From Nonomuraea jiangxiensis (lineage in GTDB: Bacteria > Actinomycetota > Actinomycetes > Streptosporangiales > Streptosporangiaceae): 64,000 nt of DNA. The position numbers were made by a program, and so were the translations under genes. The notes below the pieces were generated by a model. The model did not search any database. It saw nothing but the letters and a program-made list of their open reading frames with translations, and was not told the DNA's origin. Positions 26,874 through 36,231 of this stretch are shown piece after piece. The stretch is from positions 558,001 through 622,000 of the forward strand of contig NZ_FNDJ01000002.1 of the NCBI RefSeq assembly GCF_900099965.1, in the 5' to 3' direction. Within the stretch, counting starts at the first letter, position 1, and each line of letters opens with the position of its first letter.

Positions 26874-28208
26874 ATGAATGCGAAGCCCGGGCGTCCGCGG
26901 TTGCTACGTGAGCTGAACGATCGTGCCGCGCTGGAATTGCTGGGTTCGTCGGGAGCGCTGACCCGGTCGCAGGTGAGCGAGATGACCGGGCTGTCCAAGG
27001 TGACCGCCAGTCATGTGCTGTCCCGGCTGGAGGAGCGCGGCCTGGTGGTCAGGGCCGGCGTGCAGGAGGGAGGACGCGGGCCCAGCGCGGTCCTGTACGG
27101 GCTCGACCCGTCGTGCGGCTATGTGATCGGGATGGAGGTCTACCTGGACACGACCGCCGCCGTGCTCGCCGACATCACGGGACGGGTGCTGGCGGAGACG
27201 ACGATCCCCACCGAGGTCGCGGTGGACCCCGCCGAGGCGGTGGACGCGGTCGTGACGCGCCTCACCCTGGACGCGCAGGTCGACAGGGCACGGGTGCGGG
27301 AGTGCGTGATCGGCCTCCCGGGTGCGATCGATCCGGCCACCGGCGACATCCGCTTCTGCTACGACCTGCCCGCCTGGTGCGGGAACGTGGTCGAGGCCCT
27401 TCACCGGAGAACGGGGCTGCCCGTCACGATCGACAACGACGTCAACCTCGCCGCGACGGCCGAACGCGCGCTGGGAGCCGCGAGCGGGGCGGGCAGCTTC
27501 GTGCTGCTCTGGATCGGGCGTGGGCCCGGATCGGCCGTCATGGTGGGCGACCAGTTGCTGCGGGGGACGGCGGGCGCGGCCGGAGAGCTCGGCTGGATGC
27601 CGGTCCCCGGGGCGGCCGTGAGCGACGGCGGCTTCGACCCCGGCCGCCACGAGGTGGGCGCCGCCTTCCAGGCCCTGGTGGGCTGGCGGGCGGTGCGGGA
27701 GTTGGCCGGGCGGCACGGGATCGCGGCCGAGTCCGCCGCACTGAGCGTCGCAGCCGCCGTCGGCAGCGTGACGGCGGCCGAGGGGAACACGAGGAAGGCG
27801 GCGGCCTCCGAGGGGGGTGCGGCCGGGGCGGCGGAAGGTGTGACGACCGCAGCGGAGACGGCGGGAGGTGTGACGACCGCGGCGGGGACGGCGGGAGGTG
27901 CGGCGGGGGCGGGGACGGCGGGAGGTGCGGCGGGGGCGGCCTTTCTGGATGAGCTGGCCCGGCGGATCGCCCTGGGGGTCGCCTCCATCTGCTCCGTTCT
28001 CGATCCCGAGCTCGTCGTGCTGGGCAGCGACGTGGGCGCCGCCGGAGGGGACGAGCTCGCCGGTCGCGTTCAGCGGGCCGTGGCCGGCATGTGCCTGGCC
28101 CGGCCCCGGGTGGAGCCGAGTAGGATCTCGGTCAGGCCCGTGGTGCGCGGCGCGCTGCTGGTCGCGGTCGAGCAGGCCCGCCGGCGGGTGTTCTTCGGCG
28201 ATCTGTGA
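26874..28208 (+). CDS. ROK-family transcriptional regulator with repeat insertion
   Basis: A 444-residue protein: winged HTH at about 15-65 (LTRSQVSEMTGLSKVTASHV) and a ROK sugar-kinase-like domain (VIDNDVNLAATAE at VTIDNDVNLAATAERAL, GAAGELGWMPVPG). The usual ROK zinc motif of three cysteines after that glycine is missing; the protein reads PGAAVSDGGFDPG instead. Residues ~292-357 are an Ala/Gly/Thr-rich insert encoded partly by 30-bp tandem repeats, placed before the last helix (LDELARRIALGVASIC). Probably controls sugar genes not adjacent here. ATG at 26874. Confidence 0.87.
   Translation: MNAKPGRPRLLRELNDRAALELLGSSGALTRSQVSEMTGLSKVTASHVLSRLEERGLVVRAGVQEGGRGPSAVLYGLDPSCGYVIGMEVYLDTTAAVLADITGRVLAETTIPTEVAVDPAEAVDAVVTRLTLDAQVDRARVRECVIGLPGAIDPATGDIRFCYDLPAWCGNVVEALHRRTGLPVTIDNDVNLAATAERALGAASGAGSFVLLWIGRGPGSAVMVGDQLLRGTAGAAGELGWMPVPGAAVSDGGFDPGRHEVGAAFQALVGWRAVRELAGRHGIAAESAALSVAAAVGSVTAAEGNTRKAAASEGGAAGAAEGVTTAAETAGGVTTAAGTAGGAAGAGTAGGAAGAAFLDELARRIALGVASICSVLDPELVVLGSDVGAAGGDELAGRVQRAVAGMCLARPRVEPSRISVRPVVRGALLVAVEQARRRVFFGDL
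27837..27939 (+). repeat. 30-bp tandem repeats inside the ROK gene
   Basis: Units at 27837-27866 and 27867-27896 are near identical, followed by a 27-bp variant at 27897-27923 and a partial unit. All keep frame and encode GVTTAA.TAG / GAAGAGTAG strings. Confidence 0.85.
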
Positions 28209-28248
28209 ACGCTGCCCGGCCCAGCGGCGTCATCGGCGGTGATCCGGC

Positions 28249-29361
28249 TCACCGGCCGAGGAGGACCCGGGCCGTGAGGTTACGGGTGGTGATCCCGAGC
28301 CGCGTCTTCGGGACGAGCAGGCCCGCGGCCCGTCCGACGTTGCGCTGCTTCGGGGCGACCAGGATGCGGTGCTCGGCCTCGTAGCGGCGGAAGGCGGCGG
28401 CGTGGCCGGACTCCTCGCCGAGTGCCCTGGCGAGGGTGCGGGCGCCGACCATGGCGAGGGTGGATCCGTCGCCGAGCAGGGACATGCACGACGCCGCGTC
28501 GCCTAGCAGCGCGATCCGGCCGCGCGCCCACGTGGTCAGCCGGACGCTGCTGACCGAGTCGAAATACAGGTCCTCGGCCTTCCGCACCTGCTCGATCAGC
28601 TCCGGCACCCGCCAGCCGGCACCCGCGTACGCCTCGGCGACGATCCGCTTGTGCTGGTCGGTGTCGCGGTGGTCGAAGCCGGGGATCGCCGGGCTGCGGA
28701 AGATGAAGGCGGCCCACGCCCGCCCCCGCCCGGGGTGCAGGGCGACCAGCTTGCCGGGGGTGTTGTAGAGGACCAGGTCGTGCGGGGGATCGGCGGGGCC
28801 GTCGAGGGGCAGGGTCGCGACGTAGAGGCCGACGTGGGTGACGAAGTCGTTCTCCGGGCCGAACTCCAGGCGCCGCACGGTCGAGTGCAGCCCGTCGGCC
28901 CCGATCACCAGGTCGAAGCGGCGGGGCGCGGCGCGGCCGAACGTCACGTCCACACCGTCCGCGTCCTGCCGCAGCGTGACGATCGTGTCGTCGAACAGGA
29001 ACTCGGCGTCGTCGCGGGCGGTCTCGTAGAGGGCGTTGGCCAGGTCGCCGCGCGGGAGCTCGACCTCCGGCTTGTCGCCGCCGCGGGCGGCGGGCATCTT
29101 GATGCGCGCGACCTGCCGGCCGGTCGCGTCGACGACGCTCATCGCGGTCGCCTGGGTGGCGGCAGCGCGCAGCCGGGGCATGACGCCCATCTCCTCGGCC
29201 ACGGGGATCGCCGGGCCGCGTACGTCGACGGGGTTGCCGCTGGAGCGCAGGTCCTGGGACCGCTCCACGACGGTGGGCTGGAAGCCGTGGCGGGCCAGCC
29301 AGTACGCGAGGGTGGGGCCGGCCACGCCGGCACCCGAGATGAGGACGCTCTGAGAGGTCAT
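28249..29361 (-). CDS. FAD-dependent monooxygenase
   Basis: A 370-residue class A flavin monooxygenase of the PHBH/TetX type. FAD motifs: GAGVAGPTLAYWLARHG near the N-terminus, the DG motif VIGADGLHSTVRR, and GRIALLGDAASCMSLLGDG. Substrate unknown; related enzymes hydroxylate aromatic compounds or inactivate tetracyclines. Divergent from a TetR regulator 109 bp away, a common arrangement for inducible detoxification. Confidence 0.88.
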   Translation of the reverse strand: MTSQSVLISGAGVAGPTLAYWLARHGFQPTVVERSQDLRSSGNPVDVRGPAIPVAEEMGVMPRLRAAATQATAMSVVDATGRQVARIKMPAARGGDKPEVELPRGDLANALYETARDDAEFLFDDTIVTLRQDADGVDVTFGRAAPRRFDLVIGADGLHSTVRRLEFGPENDFVTHVGLYVATLPLDGPADPPHDLVLYNTPGKLVALHPGRGRAWAAFIFRSPAIPGFDHRDTDQHKRIVAEAYAGAGWRVPELIEQVRKAEDLYFDSVSSVRLTTWARGRIALLGDAASCMSLLGDGSTLAMVGARTLARALGEESGHAAAFRRYEAEHRILVAPKQRNVGRAAGLLVPKTRLGITTRNLTARVLLGR

Positions 29362-29380
29362 GCCTCCACGATAACCGCAT

Positions 29381-29406
29381 TCAGTGCCATTTCGCCATCA
29401 GTGCCA
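29381..29406. promoter_or_regulatory. Direct repeats in monooxygenase/TetR intergenic region
   Basis: TCAGTGCCA occurs at 29381-29389 and again at 29398-29406 (17-bp spacing). A candidate regulator site between divergent genes; evidence is the repetition and location only. Confidence 0.35.
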
Positions 29407-29470
29407 ACTAGCTTTCACTGCGAAACGGCTCCAGATGCTTGTTTGCGCTGGGTGCCGGTATGCTGGGCGC

Positions 29471-30085
29471 GTGTCACTTCGCGATCGCAAGCGGGCCCGC
29501 ACCCGCCAGGCCCTCGTCGACGCCGCGACGGAGCTGTTCGAGCGCAACGGCTACGACGAGACGACCATCGCCGACATCGCCGCCGCGGCGGAGATCGGCA
29601 CGCGCACGTTCTTCGGATACTTCGCCAGCAAGGAGGAGCTGCTGTTCCCGGAGAGCGACGTGCGCGTGCAGGCCGCCCTCGACGCGATCGCCTCACGCGG
29701 TCCTGACGAGGGACCGGCCGAGGTGCTCCTGCGCGCGCTGCGCAAGGTCGGCGACGACAGCGACGAGATGGTGAGCCGGGTCGCGGCGCTGCGGCTGCGT
29801 TTCGTCCGGACCGTGCCGGCGGTGCGCGGGCGCGCGCTGCAGATCCAGTTCGAGGCCCAGCGCGAGATCGGCAGGCAGCTGGCCGCCGCGTTCCCCGACG
29901 AGATCGACGAGGTGAGCGCGGTGGCGCTGACCGGAGCGTTCATCGGGGCGGTGTCGGGCGCGCTGCAGGTGCTGCTCGACGACCCCGAGCGCCTCCGCGA
30001 CCCCGCCGGCGTGCGGGAGGCCGTCAACCGCGCGACCGACGTGGCGCTCACACCCTGGCTGCGGGCGTCACGCGGGCCTGAGTGA
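29471..30085 (+). CDS. TetR-family regulator
   Basis: A 204-residue TetR protein. HTH: TTIADIAAAAEIGTRTFFGY, with the typical FF/GY recognition helix end. GTG at 29471 (MSLRDRKRARTRQALVDAA) is the natural family start; the frame upstream lacks similarity. Likely represses the divergent flavin monooxygenase. Its 3' end overlaps the convergent Ada-AlkA gene by 38 bp. Confidence 0.9.
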   Translation: MSLRDRKRARTRQALVDAATELFERNGYDETTIADIAAAAEIGTRTFFGYFASKEELLFPESDVRVQAALDAIASRGPDEGPAEVLLRALRKVGDDSDEMVSRVAALRLRFVRTVPAVRGRALQIQFEAQREIGRQLAAAFPDEIDEVSAVALTGAFIGAVSGALQVLLDDPERLRDPAGVREAVNRATDVALTPWLRASRGPE

Positions 30086-31517
30086 GCGAGGCCGGGTCCG
30101 TGGGAGGCACGGGCCGAGCGGGGTTCAGGCGCGCCAGGTGCTGGGTGGCGTAGGAGCGCCAGGGGCGCCACCGGTCGGGCAGCGCATCGAGGAGCCGGAC
30201 GGCGCGTTGGACGGACCGGTCCGGCATGAGGACGTCGGGGTCGCCCAGGGCTCTCATCCGGATGCAGGAGACCGCCCACCGGCTCATGCCCGGCAGGTCG
30301 AGCAGTTGTTTGCGCACATGGTGCGGGTCACAGCCGGGGTCCAGGCCGATGGTCCCCGAGGCGAGGGCGCGGGCGAGCGCGAGCTGCGTACGGCCGGCGG
30401 CCCCGGCCCCGGCGCCGGCCTCGGCCAGCGCGGTCATGTCAGGGAACAGATGCGTGACCTGCCCGAACGGCCTGGCGAGCGGCGTGCCGTGCGCCGCGAC
30501 CAGACCGGCGAGCTGATCGCGGAGCCGCGCGGCCCGCGTACGGCGGCCGAGCACCGCCCGGAAGGCCAGCTCCGCGGGATCGGCGCAACCGGGCACCCGC
30601 AGGCCGGGACGGAGCGCGACCAGCGGCCCGAGCCGCGGGTCCGCGCCGAGGAAGGCGTCGATGGCCTGCTGGTCGGCATCCAGGTCGAGCAGCCGTCGGC
30701 AGCGCCGTACGGCCACGGCCAGGTCCCTGAGGTCCTCCAGCCGCAGCTCGCAGGAGACGTGAGCGGCGCCCGGCCGCAGCGTGACGACGCCGGCGCCGTG
30801 CGGCAGCGACAACGACCGGCTGTAGGCGCCCGCGCGATACTCCTCGATGCCGGGAACCGCCCGGGCGCCGAGGTAGTCCAGCGAGGCGGCGACGTCCATG
30901 GGCGGCCGGTAGGCCAGTCGCAAGGTGATGGCACCCGGCGCGGGCGCGTCGCGTACGGTTCCGCGCAGCCCGCTCGGCGTGGTCGCGTACACCTGCCTGA
31001 TCGTGTCGTTGAACTGCCTGATGCTGGTGAAGCCGGCGGCGAAGGCCACGTCGCTGACCGGCAGGGCCCCGGCCTCCAGCAGCATCCGGGCGGTCTGCGC
31101 CCGCTGCGTCCTGGCCAGGGCCTGCGGCCCGGCGCCGACCTCGGCGACGAGCTGGCGGTGCACCTGGCGCCGGCTGTAGCCGAGCCGGGCGGCCAGCCCG
31201 GCCACGCCTTCCCGGTCGACGATCCCCTCCGCGATCAGGAGCATCGCGCGGCCGACCAGGTCCGTGCGGAGGTTCCACTCCGGCGAACCTGGCGCGGCGT
31301 CGGGACGGCACCTCTTGCACGCCCGGAACCCGTGCACCTGCGCCGCCGCCGCGCTCGGGAACAGCCGGACGTTCTCCGGCTTTGGCATGACCGCGGGGCA
31401 GCTCGGGCGGCAGTAGATGCCGGTCGTGGTGACGGCGACGTAGAACCACCCGTCGAAGCGCGGGTCGCGGCTCTCCATGGCCGCGAACGCGACCTCGTCG
31501 TCGATCACCCTGCCCAT
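30048..31517 (-). CDS. Ada-type regulator fused to AlkA DNA glycosylase
   Basis: A 489-residue alkylation-repair fusion. Residues ~1-75 are the Ada zinc domain with four cysteines (IYCRPSCP and ACKRCRPD), the first being the methyl acceptor from phosphotriesters. Residues ~85-185 are an AraC-type HTH. Residues ~195-480 are AlkA N-domain plus HhH-GPD glycosylase; the catalytic Asp is expected in LMPDRSVQR after the LPGMSRWAVSCIRMR hairpin. It should sense methylation, activate genes and excise 3-methyladenine. There is no O6-methylguanine transferase domain. ATG at 31517 (MGRVIDDEVAF) is chosen over an upstream in-frame codon. Confidence 0.93.
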   Translation of the reverse strand: MGRVIDDEVAFAAMESRDPRFDGWFYVAVTTTGIYCRPSCPAVMPKPENVRLFPSAAAAQVHGFRACKRCRPDAAPGSPEWNLRTDLVGRAMLLIAEGIVDREGVAGLAARLGYSRRQVHRQLVAEVGAGPQALARTQRAQTARMLLEAGALPVSDVAFAAGFTSIRQFNDTIRQVYATTPSGLRGTVRDAPAPGAITLRLAYRPPMDVAASLDYLGARAVPGIEEYRAGAYSRSLSLPHGAGVVTLRPGAAHVSCELRLEDLRDLAVAVRRCRRLLDLDADQQAIDAFLGADPRLGPLVALRPGLRVPGCADPAELAFRAVLGRRTRAARLRDQLAGLVAAHGTPLARPFGQVTHLFPDMTALAEAGAGAGAAGRTQLALARALASGTIGLDPGCDPHHVRKQLLDLPGMSRWAVSCIRMRALGDPDVLMPDRSVQRAVRLLDALPDRWRPWRSYATQHLARLNPARPVPPTDPASLTQARVTPAARV

Positions 31518-31618
31518 TCTGCCCGTTCCGGTACGAGCCGGGCTGGCGGGCATGGGACACCGACGTCAACGGCCGATGCCCGCCAGCGCGGGCGGCCGGC
31601 GGTGGTCAGGCTGGCCCG

Positions 31619-32866
31619 ATGACGGTCAACGAACTCGCCCCCGGCCGATCGGCCGCTTACCGCCGGGCGCTGTCCCGGCGTGACTTCCGCCTGCTCTGGC
31701 TAGGCTCCTCCGTCTCGCTGGTGGGGGACGGGATGACGCTCGTCGCCCTGACGTGGCTCGTGCTCTCCCAGCCGGACGGTGTCCAGCGGGTGGGGCTGCT
31801 GACCGTCTGCTACACGCTGCCGGTGTTCGTGGGCGGGCTGCTGGCCGGGCCGGTCCTGGACCGGTTCGACAAGCGGCACGTCCTGGCCGCCGACAGCGTG
31901 GTGCGCGGGGTGGCGATGGCGGCGATCCCGATCATGTCGGCGGTGGGGGAGGTGCCCGAGGCGCTGCCGTTCGTCGTGGCGGTGGTGTACGGGCTGTTCA
32001 AGATGGTGCCGCTGGCGGGATTTCCGGCGGCGATCCCGGACCTGGTTCCCGAGCGGGACAGGGACGCGGCCAACGCGCTGGAGAGCCTGAGCTTCAGCCT
32101 CTCCGGGATGGCGGGGCCGGCGCTCGGCGGGCTGCTGATCGCGTGGCTCGGCAGTGAGGCCGTGCTCGCCTTCGACGCGGTCTCGTACGTGGTGTTCGCG
32201 GTCGCCGCCCTCGCCGTCCGCCGCCCCCTCACGCCCCGGACGCGGACGGACGAGCCTGGCCCGGCCCACTTGCCGGGTGACGGCACTGAGCGCCCGCCGG
32301 GTGGAGGCGTCCTGACGTTGCTCGGAGATCGGGTGCTGGTCATGACCACGCTCGCGTTCATGGCCTTCAACATCGCCATGGGCATGCTGATGGTCACCGC
32401 GCCCTGGCTGGCCGGTACCCGGCTGGACGGCGGGCCGCGAACCCTGGGACTGCTGCTGGCCGCCCTGTCCGCGGGCGAGCTGGCCGGGGCGGTGATGGCC
32501 GGCGCCCGGTCACCGCGGACCCGCCCGGTGCGGGCCATCGGCGTGGTCCAGCTCGTCGCCGCCGCCGGGTTCCTGGCGATCCTGAGCGTCCCGCACACGC
32601 TGGGAGTCGCCGCCGGCTTCCTCGTCATCGGCATGTTCAGCGCGCCGATGACCATCTGGGCGCAATCGCTGCGCATGGCCCGCATCCCGGCGCCCCTGCG
32701 CGGCCGGGGCTTCGCCGTCCTCAGAACGCTCATGCAGGCCACGCCTCCCATCGGCGCCGCCGCCGTCACACCGCTGCTCGCGGCCGGGACGCTCACCCCG
32801 GCCGTCCTGGTGATGGCCGTCGTGGCGGCGGCACCCGCGCTCGCCCTGCTGGCGGCACGTCCATGA
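31619..32866 (+). CDS. MFS exporter (DHA3-like)
   Basis: A 415-residue major facilitator with about 12 TM helices. N-terminal RDFRLLWLGSSVSLVGDGMT and the loop DRFDKRH between TM2 and TM3 are typical of the drug/siderophore exporter group. Plasma membrane, proton-driven efflux; substrate not predictable. Divergent from the Ada-AlkA gene. Confidence 0.87.
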   Translation: MTVNELAPGRSAAYRRALSRRDFRLLWLGSSVSLVGDGMTLVALTWLVLSQPDGVQRVGLLTVCYTLPVFVGGLLAGPVLDRFDKRHVLAADSVVRGVAMAAIPIMSAVGEVPEALPFVVAVVYGLFKMVPLAGFPAAIPDLVPERDRDAANALESLSFSLSGMAGPALGGLLIAWLGSEAVLAFDAVSYVVFAVAALAVRRPLTPRTRTDEPGPAHLPGDGTERPPGGGVLTLLGDRVLVMTTLAFMAFNIAMGMLMVTAPWLAGTRLDGGPRTLGLLLAALSAGELAGAVMAGARSPRTRPVRAIGVVQLVAAAGFLAILSVPHTLGVAAGFLVIGMFSAPMTIWAQSLRMARIPAPLRGRGFAVLRTLMQATPPIGAAAVTPLLAAGTLTPAVLVMAVVAAAPALALLAARP

Positions 32867-32950
32867 CCGGCCCGGGTCGGGGCGGGGCACCTTTGAACCA
32901 GGCGGCCATGGGCAGGAGGGGGATGGCCCCACGGTGAAGGAGGAGACGGG

Positions 32951-33160
32951 ATGCTGGTGAGCACGCGGAACAAGATCCCGGCCAGAGTGGTGGGGATCAC
33001 CAAGGGCGACGCGACGGCCAACGTCGAGCTGGACGCCGCCGGGCTGCGCCTGGTGGCGGCCATCACGGTGGAGGCCGCGGACGAGCTCGGGCTGCGGGAA
33101 GGCAGCGAGGTGGTCGCCCTGGTCAAGGCGTCGGACATGATGCTGGCGGTGGACGGCTGA
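32951..33160 (+). CDS. Molbindin-like TOBE-domain protein
   Basis: A 69-residue single TOBE/Mop domain (STRNKIPARVVGITKGDATA; VVALVKASDMMLAVDG). Such proteins form hexamers that store molybdate in the cytosol. GGAGGAGACGGG precedes the ATG. No molybdate transporter is adjacent. Confidence 0.92.
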   Translation: MLVSTRNKIPARVVGITKGDATANVELDAAGLRLVAAITVEAADELGLREGSEVVALVKASDMMLAVDG

Positions 33161-33191
33161 GGTTCGTGGCGAGAGACAGACGGAACACACG

Positions 33192-33235
33192 GCGCGGCAC
33201 CCGAGCCCGCCGGACGGTGGGTTCGGGTGCCGCGC
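33192..33235. terminator. Strong bidirectional hairpin
   Basis: Arms GCGCGGCACCCGA and TCGGGTGCCGCGC match perfectly and the stem extends inward with further G-C and G-U pairs to a 4-base loop. It lies between the convergent molbindin and His-rich genes. Confidence 0.75.
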
Positions 33236-33399
33236 ACCAGCCGTAACAGCATGTCCTCGGCCGCCTGACGGGTGAGGCATCGAGGCCTCGACCATCCCGG
33301 TCACCGGGAAGGCGCGGGGGATTTCCCCCGGCGCCGACCGCGGTGTCAAGGACGGGCACCCTCATCGGCCTGTTCCGAGGCTGTCGTCCGGCGTGGGTT

Positions 33400-33828
33400 T
33401 TACTCCTCTTCGGCGAGGCCCCACGGCTTGTCGTGGTGGTGGTCCTCGAACTCCTGGTCCTTGAAGTCGCCGCGCCAGAAGTCCCTGTCGTGGCGGCGCT
33501 CGATGTGACGGCGGTGCTGGTCGTCACGGTTGAAGTTGTGGTTGAAGTTGTGGACGTTGATGCGGACGTGCTCGCGGTTGAAGTGGTGTGGCGGGCGGAC
33601 GCACCGGATGCAGGGGCGCTTGACGTGGTGCCTCACGACCGGCCGCGGGACGTGCACCACGCGCGGCGCCGGCGCCGGCGGCCCGCCTGCCTGGACGGCG
33701 GGGAACCCGGCGCTCGCGCCGGCGACCCCCTGGGCGAGCGGAAGGAACATGCTACCGGCGACCGCGCCGGCAAGAGCTAGTGCCGCGAACCGCCCGTGGC
33801 GTGACGTTCGCCGATTCTCAGTATTCAC
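33400..33828 (-). CDS. Secreted His-rich protein, unknown function
   Basis: A 142-residue protein with a Sec-type signal peptide (about 1-40, ending GVAGASA). The mature part carries about 14 histidines, many paired (RHH, PPHH, DHHH), a CIRC pair and NFNHNFNR repeats, followed by an acidic tail. The composition suggests binding of transition metals outside the membrane, but no family is recognised. GTG start at 33828. It is divergent from an APC potassium transporter gene. Confidence 0.7.
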   Translation of the reverse strand: MNTENRRTSRHGRFAALALAGAVAGSMFLPLAQGVAGASAGFPAVQAGGPPAPAPRVVHVPRPVVRHHVKRPCIRCVRPPHHFNREHVRINVHNFNHNFNRDDQHRRHIERRHDRDFWRGDFKDQEFEDHHHDKPWGLAEEE

Positions 33829-34143
33829 GTGCTCTCGTTTCCGTTCATGGATAGATCGGCTCGGAATCCGGCATCCGCTATTTTGCGGACACTCAGACAG
33901 AAGCAGACGTACCCCTACAGATAGTCTCAGCTACCTCCTTAAGGCCAAACAACCTGTCAAAACCTAATAGTGTTATTCAGCCACGATTTTGATGTTTGAG
34001 AACAACAGTCACCTGAGCACAGTGGGATATCCCCGCCCACTCCTGCCCTGCATGCCCCGTTGGGAAGCGGCACGACAACCTCGCCCCCGTACATCTCCGC
34101 CCGCGACCGCGACCGTGCGGGCCTGTCCGGTCCGGCGGAAATA
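33829..34143. other. AT-richer leader region between divergent genes
   Basis: Noticeably lower GC than its surroundings around 33930-34000. On the minus strand it holds TTGACA (33957-33962) as a -35 candidate, a perfect AAGGAGGT (33935-33942) with no usable start codon behind it, and a 7-codon ORF whose TGA overlaps the GTG of the His-rich gene. No gene called on the plus strand. Confidence 0.4.
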
Positions 34144-34161
34144 TTGACGTTTTCTTGACGG
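34144..34161 (+). promoter_or_regulatory. Direct-repeat box, copy 1 (upstream of APC transporter)
   Basis: TTGACGTTTTCTTGACGG: two TTGACG half-sites 11 bp apart, the layout of OmpR/PhoB-type response-regulator sites. An identical copy follows 65 bp later. Confidence 0.65.
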
Positions 34162-34208
34162 CACGACCGCGCGTTCGGAGGCTCGGCCCTAACTAGGGTT
34201 CACACGTC

Positions 34209-34226
34209 TTGACGTTTTCTTGACGG
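34209..34226 (+). promoter_or_regulatory. Direct-repeat box, copy 2
   Basis: Exact repeat of the 18-bp box at 34144. It runs into the GGAGGT Shine-Dalgarno of the transporter gene, so binding here would interfere with expression. A TAGGGT hexamer between the two boxes (34195-34200) could be the -10. Confidence 0.65.
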
Positions 34227-34235
34227 AGGTGGCCT

Positions 34236-36161
34236 GTGGCCGACGTGGATCGGCGCACGGCTGCGCCAGGAGCCTTGCAACAGTGGCTGCTGAAGGGCCT
34301 GCAGCGCCCCGAAGGGCTGACGAGCCATCCGAATCGCGAAGAGGATCCCGGTCATCACCACTCGTGGTGGCAGGTGATGTGCCTGACGGGCGTCGACTAC
34401 TTCTCCACCCTCGGCTACCAGCCCGGCATCGCCGCCCTGGCCGCCGGCGCGCTCAGTCCCCTGGCCACGTTATTGCTGGTCGCGCTGACGTTGCTGGGCG
34501 CGTTGCCGGCCTACCGGGCGGTGGCCGAGCAGAGCCCGCACGGGATGGGCTCGCTGTCGATGCTGGAGCGGCTGCTGCCCGGCTGGCGCGGCAAACTGCT
34601 GGTGCTGTTCCTGCTCGGGTTCGTGGCCACCGCCTTCATCGTCACCATCACCCTGTCGGCGGCCGACGCCACCGCGCACATCGTGCACAACCCCTTCGTG
34701 CCGCACGCCTGGGCGGACTGGCGGGTGCCGGTCACCCTGCTGCTCATCGCCGCGCTGGGCGGGGTGTTCCTGGCCGGTTTCAGCGAGGCCATCTCCATCG
34801 CGGTCGTCCTGGTGGCCGTCTATCTGCTGCTCAACGTGGTCGTGGTGGCCACCGCCGTACTCCAGGTGGTCGCCCAGCCGGAACGGGTGGAGAGCTGGCG
34901 GAACGTCCTCGCCGCCGACTACTCCAGCCCGATCGCGATGGCCGCCGTCTCCCTGTACGTCATGCCGAAGCTCGCCCTGGGCCTGTCCGGCTTCGAGACC
35001 GGCGTGGCGGTCATGCCGCTGATCAAGGGAGACCTGGCCCACCGGGTCAAGGGCGCGCGCAAACTGCTGACCACCGCCGCGCTCATCATGAGCGTCTTCC
35101 TGATCACCTCCAGCTTCGCCACCACCGTGCTCATCCCCGCCGAGGAGTTCGCCGAGGGCGGCTCCGCCAACGGCCGCGCCCTGGCCTACCTCGCCCACCT
35201 GTATCTGGGCGGCTGGTTCGGCACCGCGTACGACCTGGCCACCATCGCCATCCTGTGGTTCGCCGGCGCCTCCGCGCTGGCCGGGCTGCTCAACATCGTG
35301 CCGCGCTACCTGCCCCGCTACGGCATGGCCCCTGACTGGACGCGCGCCATCCGGCCCATGGTGCTGGTCTTCACCGGCATCGCCTTCCTCATCACCGTGT
35401 TCTTCGACGCGGAGGTGGACGCCCAGAGCGGCGCCTACGCCACCGGGGTCCTGGCGCTGATCCTGTCGGCCGCCGTGGCGGTCACCCTGTCCGCGTGGGT
35501 CCGGCGCCGCACGAGGGCAGCCGTCGGCTTCGGGCTGGTCACGCTGGTCCTCGCCTACGCCACCGTCGCCAACATCATCGAACGCCCCGACGGTCTCGTG
35601 ATCGCGTTGCTGTTCGTCCTGGCCATCGTGGTGATCTCGCTGATCTCCCGGGCCACCCGGTCCACCGAGCTACGGGTGACCACCATCCACCTGGACGACC
35701 GCGCCCGCCGTTTCATCAACGAAGTCGGCGAGATCTACCTCATCGCCAACGAGCCCCACACCCGCGACCAGAAGGAGTACATCGACAAGGCCCGCGAGGC
35801 GTGGGAGCTGCACCGCCTGCGCACCAGCGAAGGGCCGCTCTTCCTGGAGGTCACCATCCCCGACGCCTCCGAGTTCGCGGGCGAGCTGCGCGTCATCGGC
35901 GAGGAGCGCCACGGCTTCCGGATCCTGCGCATGCAGAGCACCACCATCGCCAACGCCATCGCCGCCCTGCTGCTGTACCTGCGGGACCAGACCGGCAAGA
36001 CCCCGCACGTCTACTTCCACTGGGCCGCCGAGGGCAACCCCATCGGCGCCCTGCTGCGCTATCTCGTCTTCGGCGGCGGCGACATCCCGCCCCTGACCCG
36101 CGAGGTCCTGCGCCAGGCCGAATCCGACCCCGACCGCCGCCCCATCGTCCACGTCGGCTGA
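34236..36161 (+). CDS. APC-superfamily (KimA-like) potassium transporter
   Basis: A 641-residue transporter: about 12 TM helices to residue ~475, then a ~165-residue cytosolic domain. The first helix motif [19 protein letters not shown] resembles the substrate-binding unwound helix of KimA/APC potassium importers. GTG at 34236 with GGAGGTGGCCT upstream. Twin 18-bp operator boxes precede it, and a related box precedes kdpA 15 kb away, which supports a potassium role. An amino-acid permease remains possible on sequence alone. Confidence 0.78.
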   Translation: MADVDRRTAAPGALQQWLLKGLQRPEGLTSHPNREEDPGHHHSWWQVMCLTGVDYFSTLGYQPGIAALAAGALSPLATLLLVALTLLGALPAYRAVAEQSPHGMGSLSMLERLLPGWRGKLLVLFLLGFVATAFIVTITLSAADATAHIVHNPFVPHAWADWRVPVTLLLIAALGGVFLAGFSEAISIAVVLVAVYLLLNVVVVATAVLQVVAQPERVESWRNVLAADYSSPIAMAAVSLYVMPKLALGLSGFETGVAVMPLIKGDLAHRVKGARKLLTTAALIMSVFLITSSFATTVLIPAEEFAEGGSANGRALAYLAHLYLGGWFGTAYDLATIAILWFAGASALAGLLNIVPRYLPRYGMAPDWTRAIRPMVLVFTGIAFLITVFFDAEVDAQSGAYATGVLALILSAAVAVTLSAWVRRRTRAAVGFGLVTLVLAYATVANIIERPDGLVIALLFVLAIVVISLISRATRSTELRVTTIHLDDRARRFINEVGEIYLIANEPHTRDQKEYIDKAREAWELHRLRTSEGPLFLEVTIPDASEFAGELRVIGEERHGFRILRMQSTTIANAIAALLLYLRDQTGKTPHVYFHWAAEGNPIGALLRYLVFGGGDIPPLTREVLRQAESDPDRRPIVHVG

Positions 36162-36186
36162 CGGACGCCGATGATCTACATTGTAA

Positions 36187-36206
36187 AGGGCCCCGGCCGG
36201 GGCCCT
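36187..36206. terminator. Perfect 20-bp palindrome, bidirectional terminator
   Basis: Arms AGGGCCCCGG/CCGGGGCCCT between convergent genes (stops at 36161 and 36232). Very stable hairpin; no U-tract. Confidence 0.7.
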
Positions 36207-36231
36207 GTGATCGCGCCCCGGGGAAGGGCGG

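Noticed and set aside
27837..27939. CRISPR-like regular repeats
   Set aside because: Units are contiguous, in frame, without unique spacers, and no cas genes are nearby; this is a coding tandem repeat.
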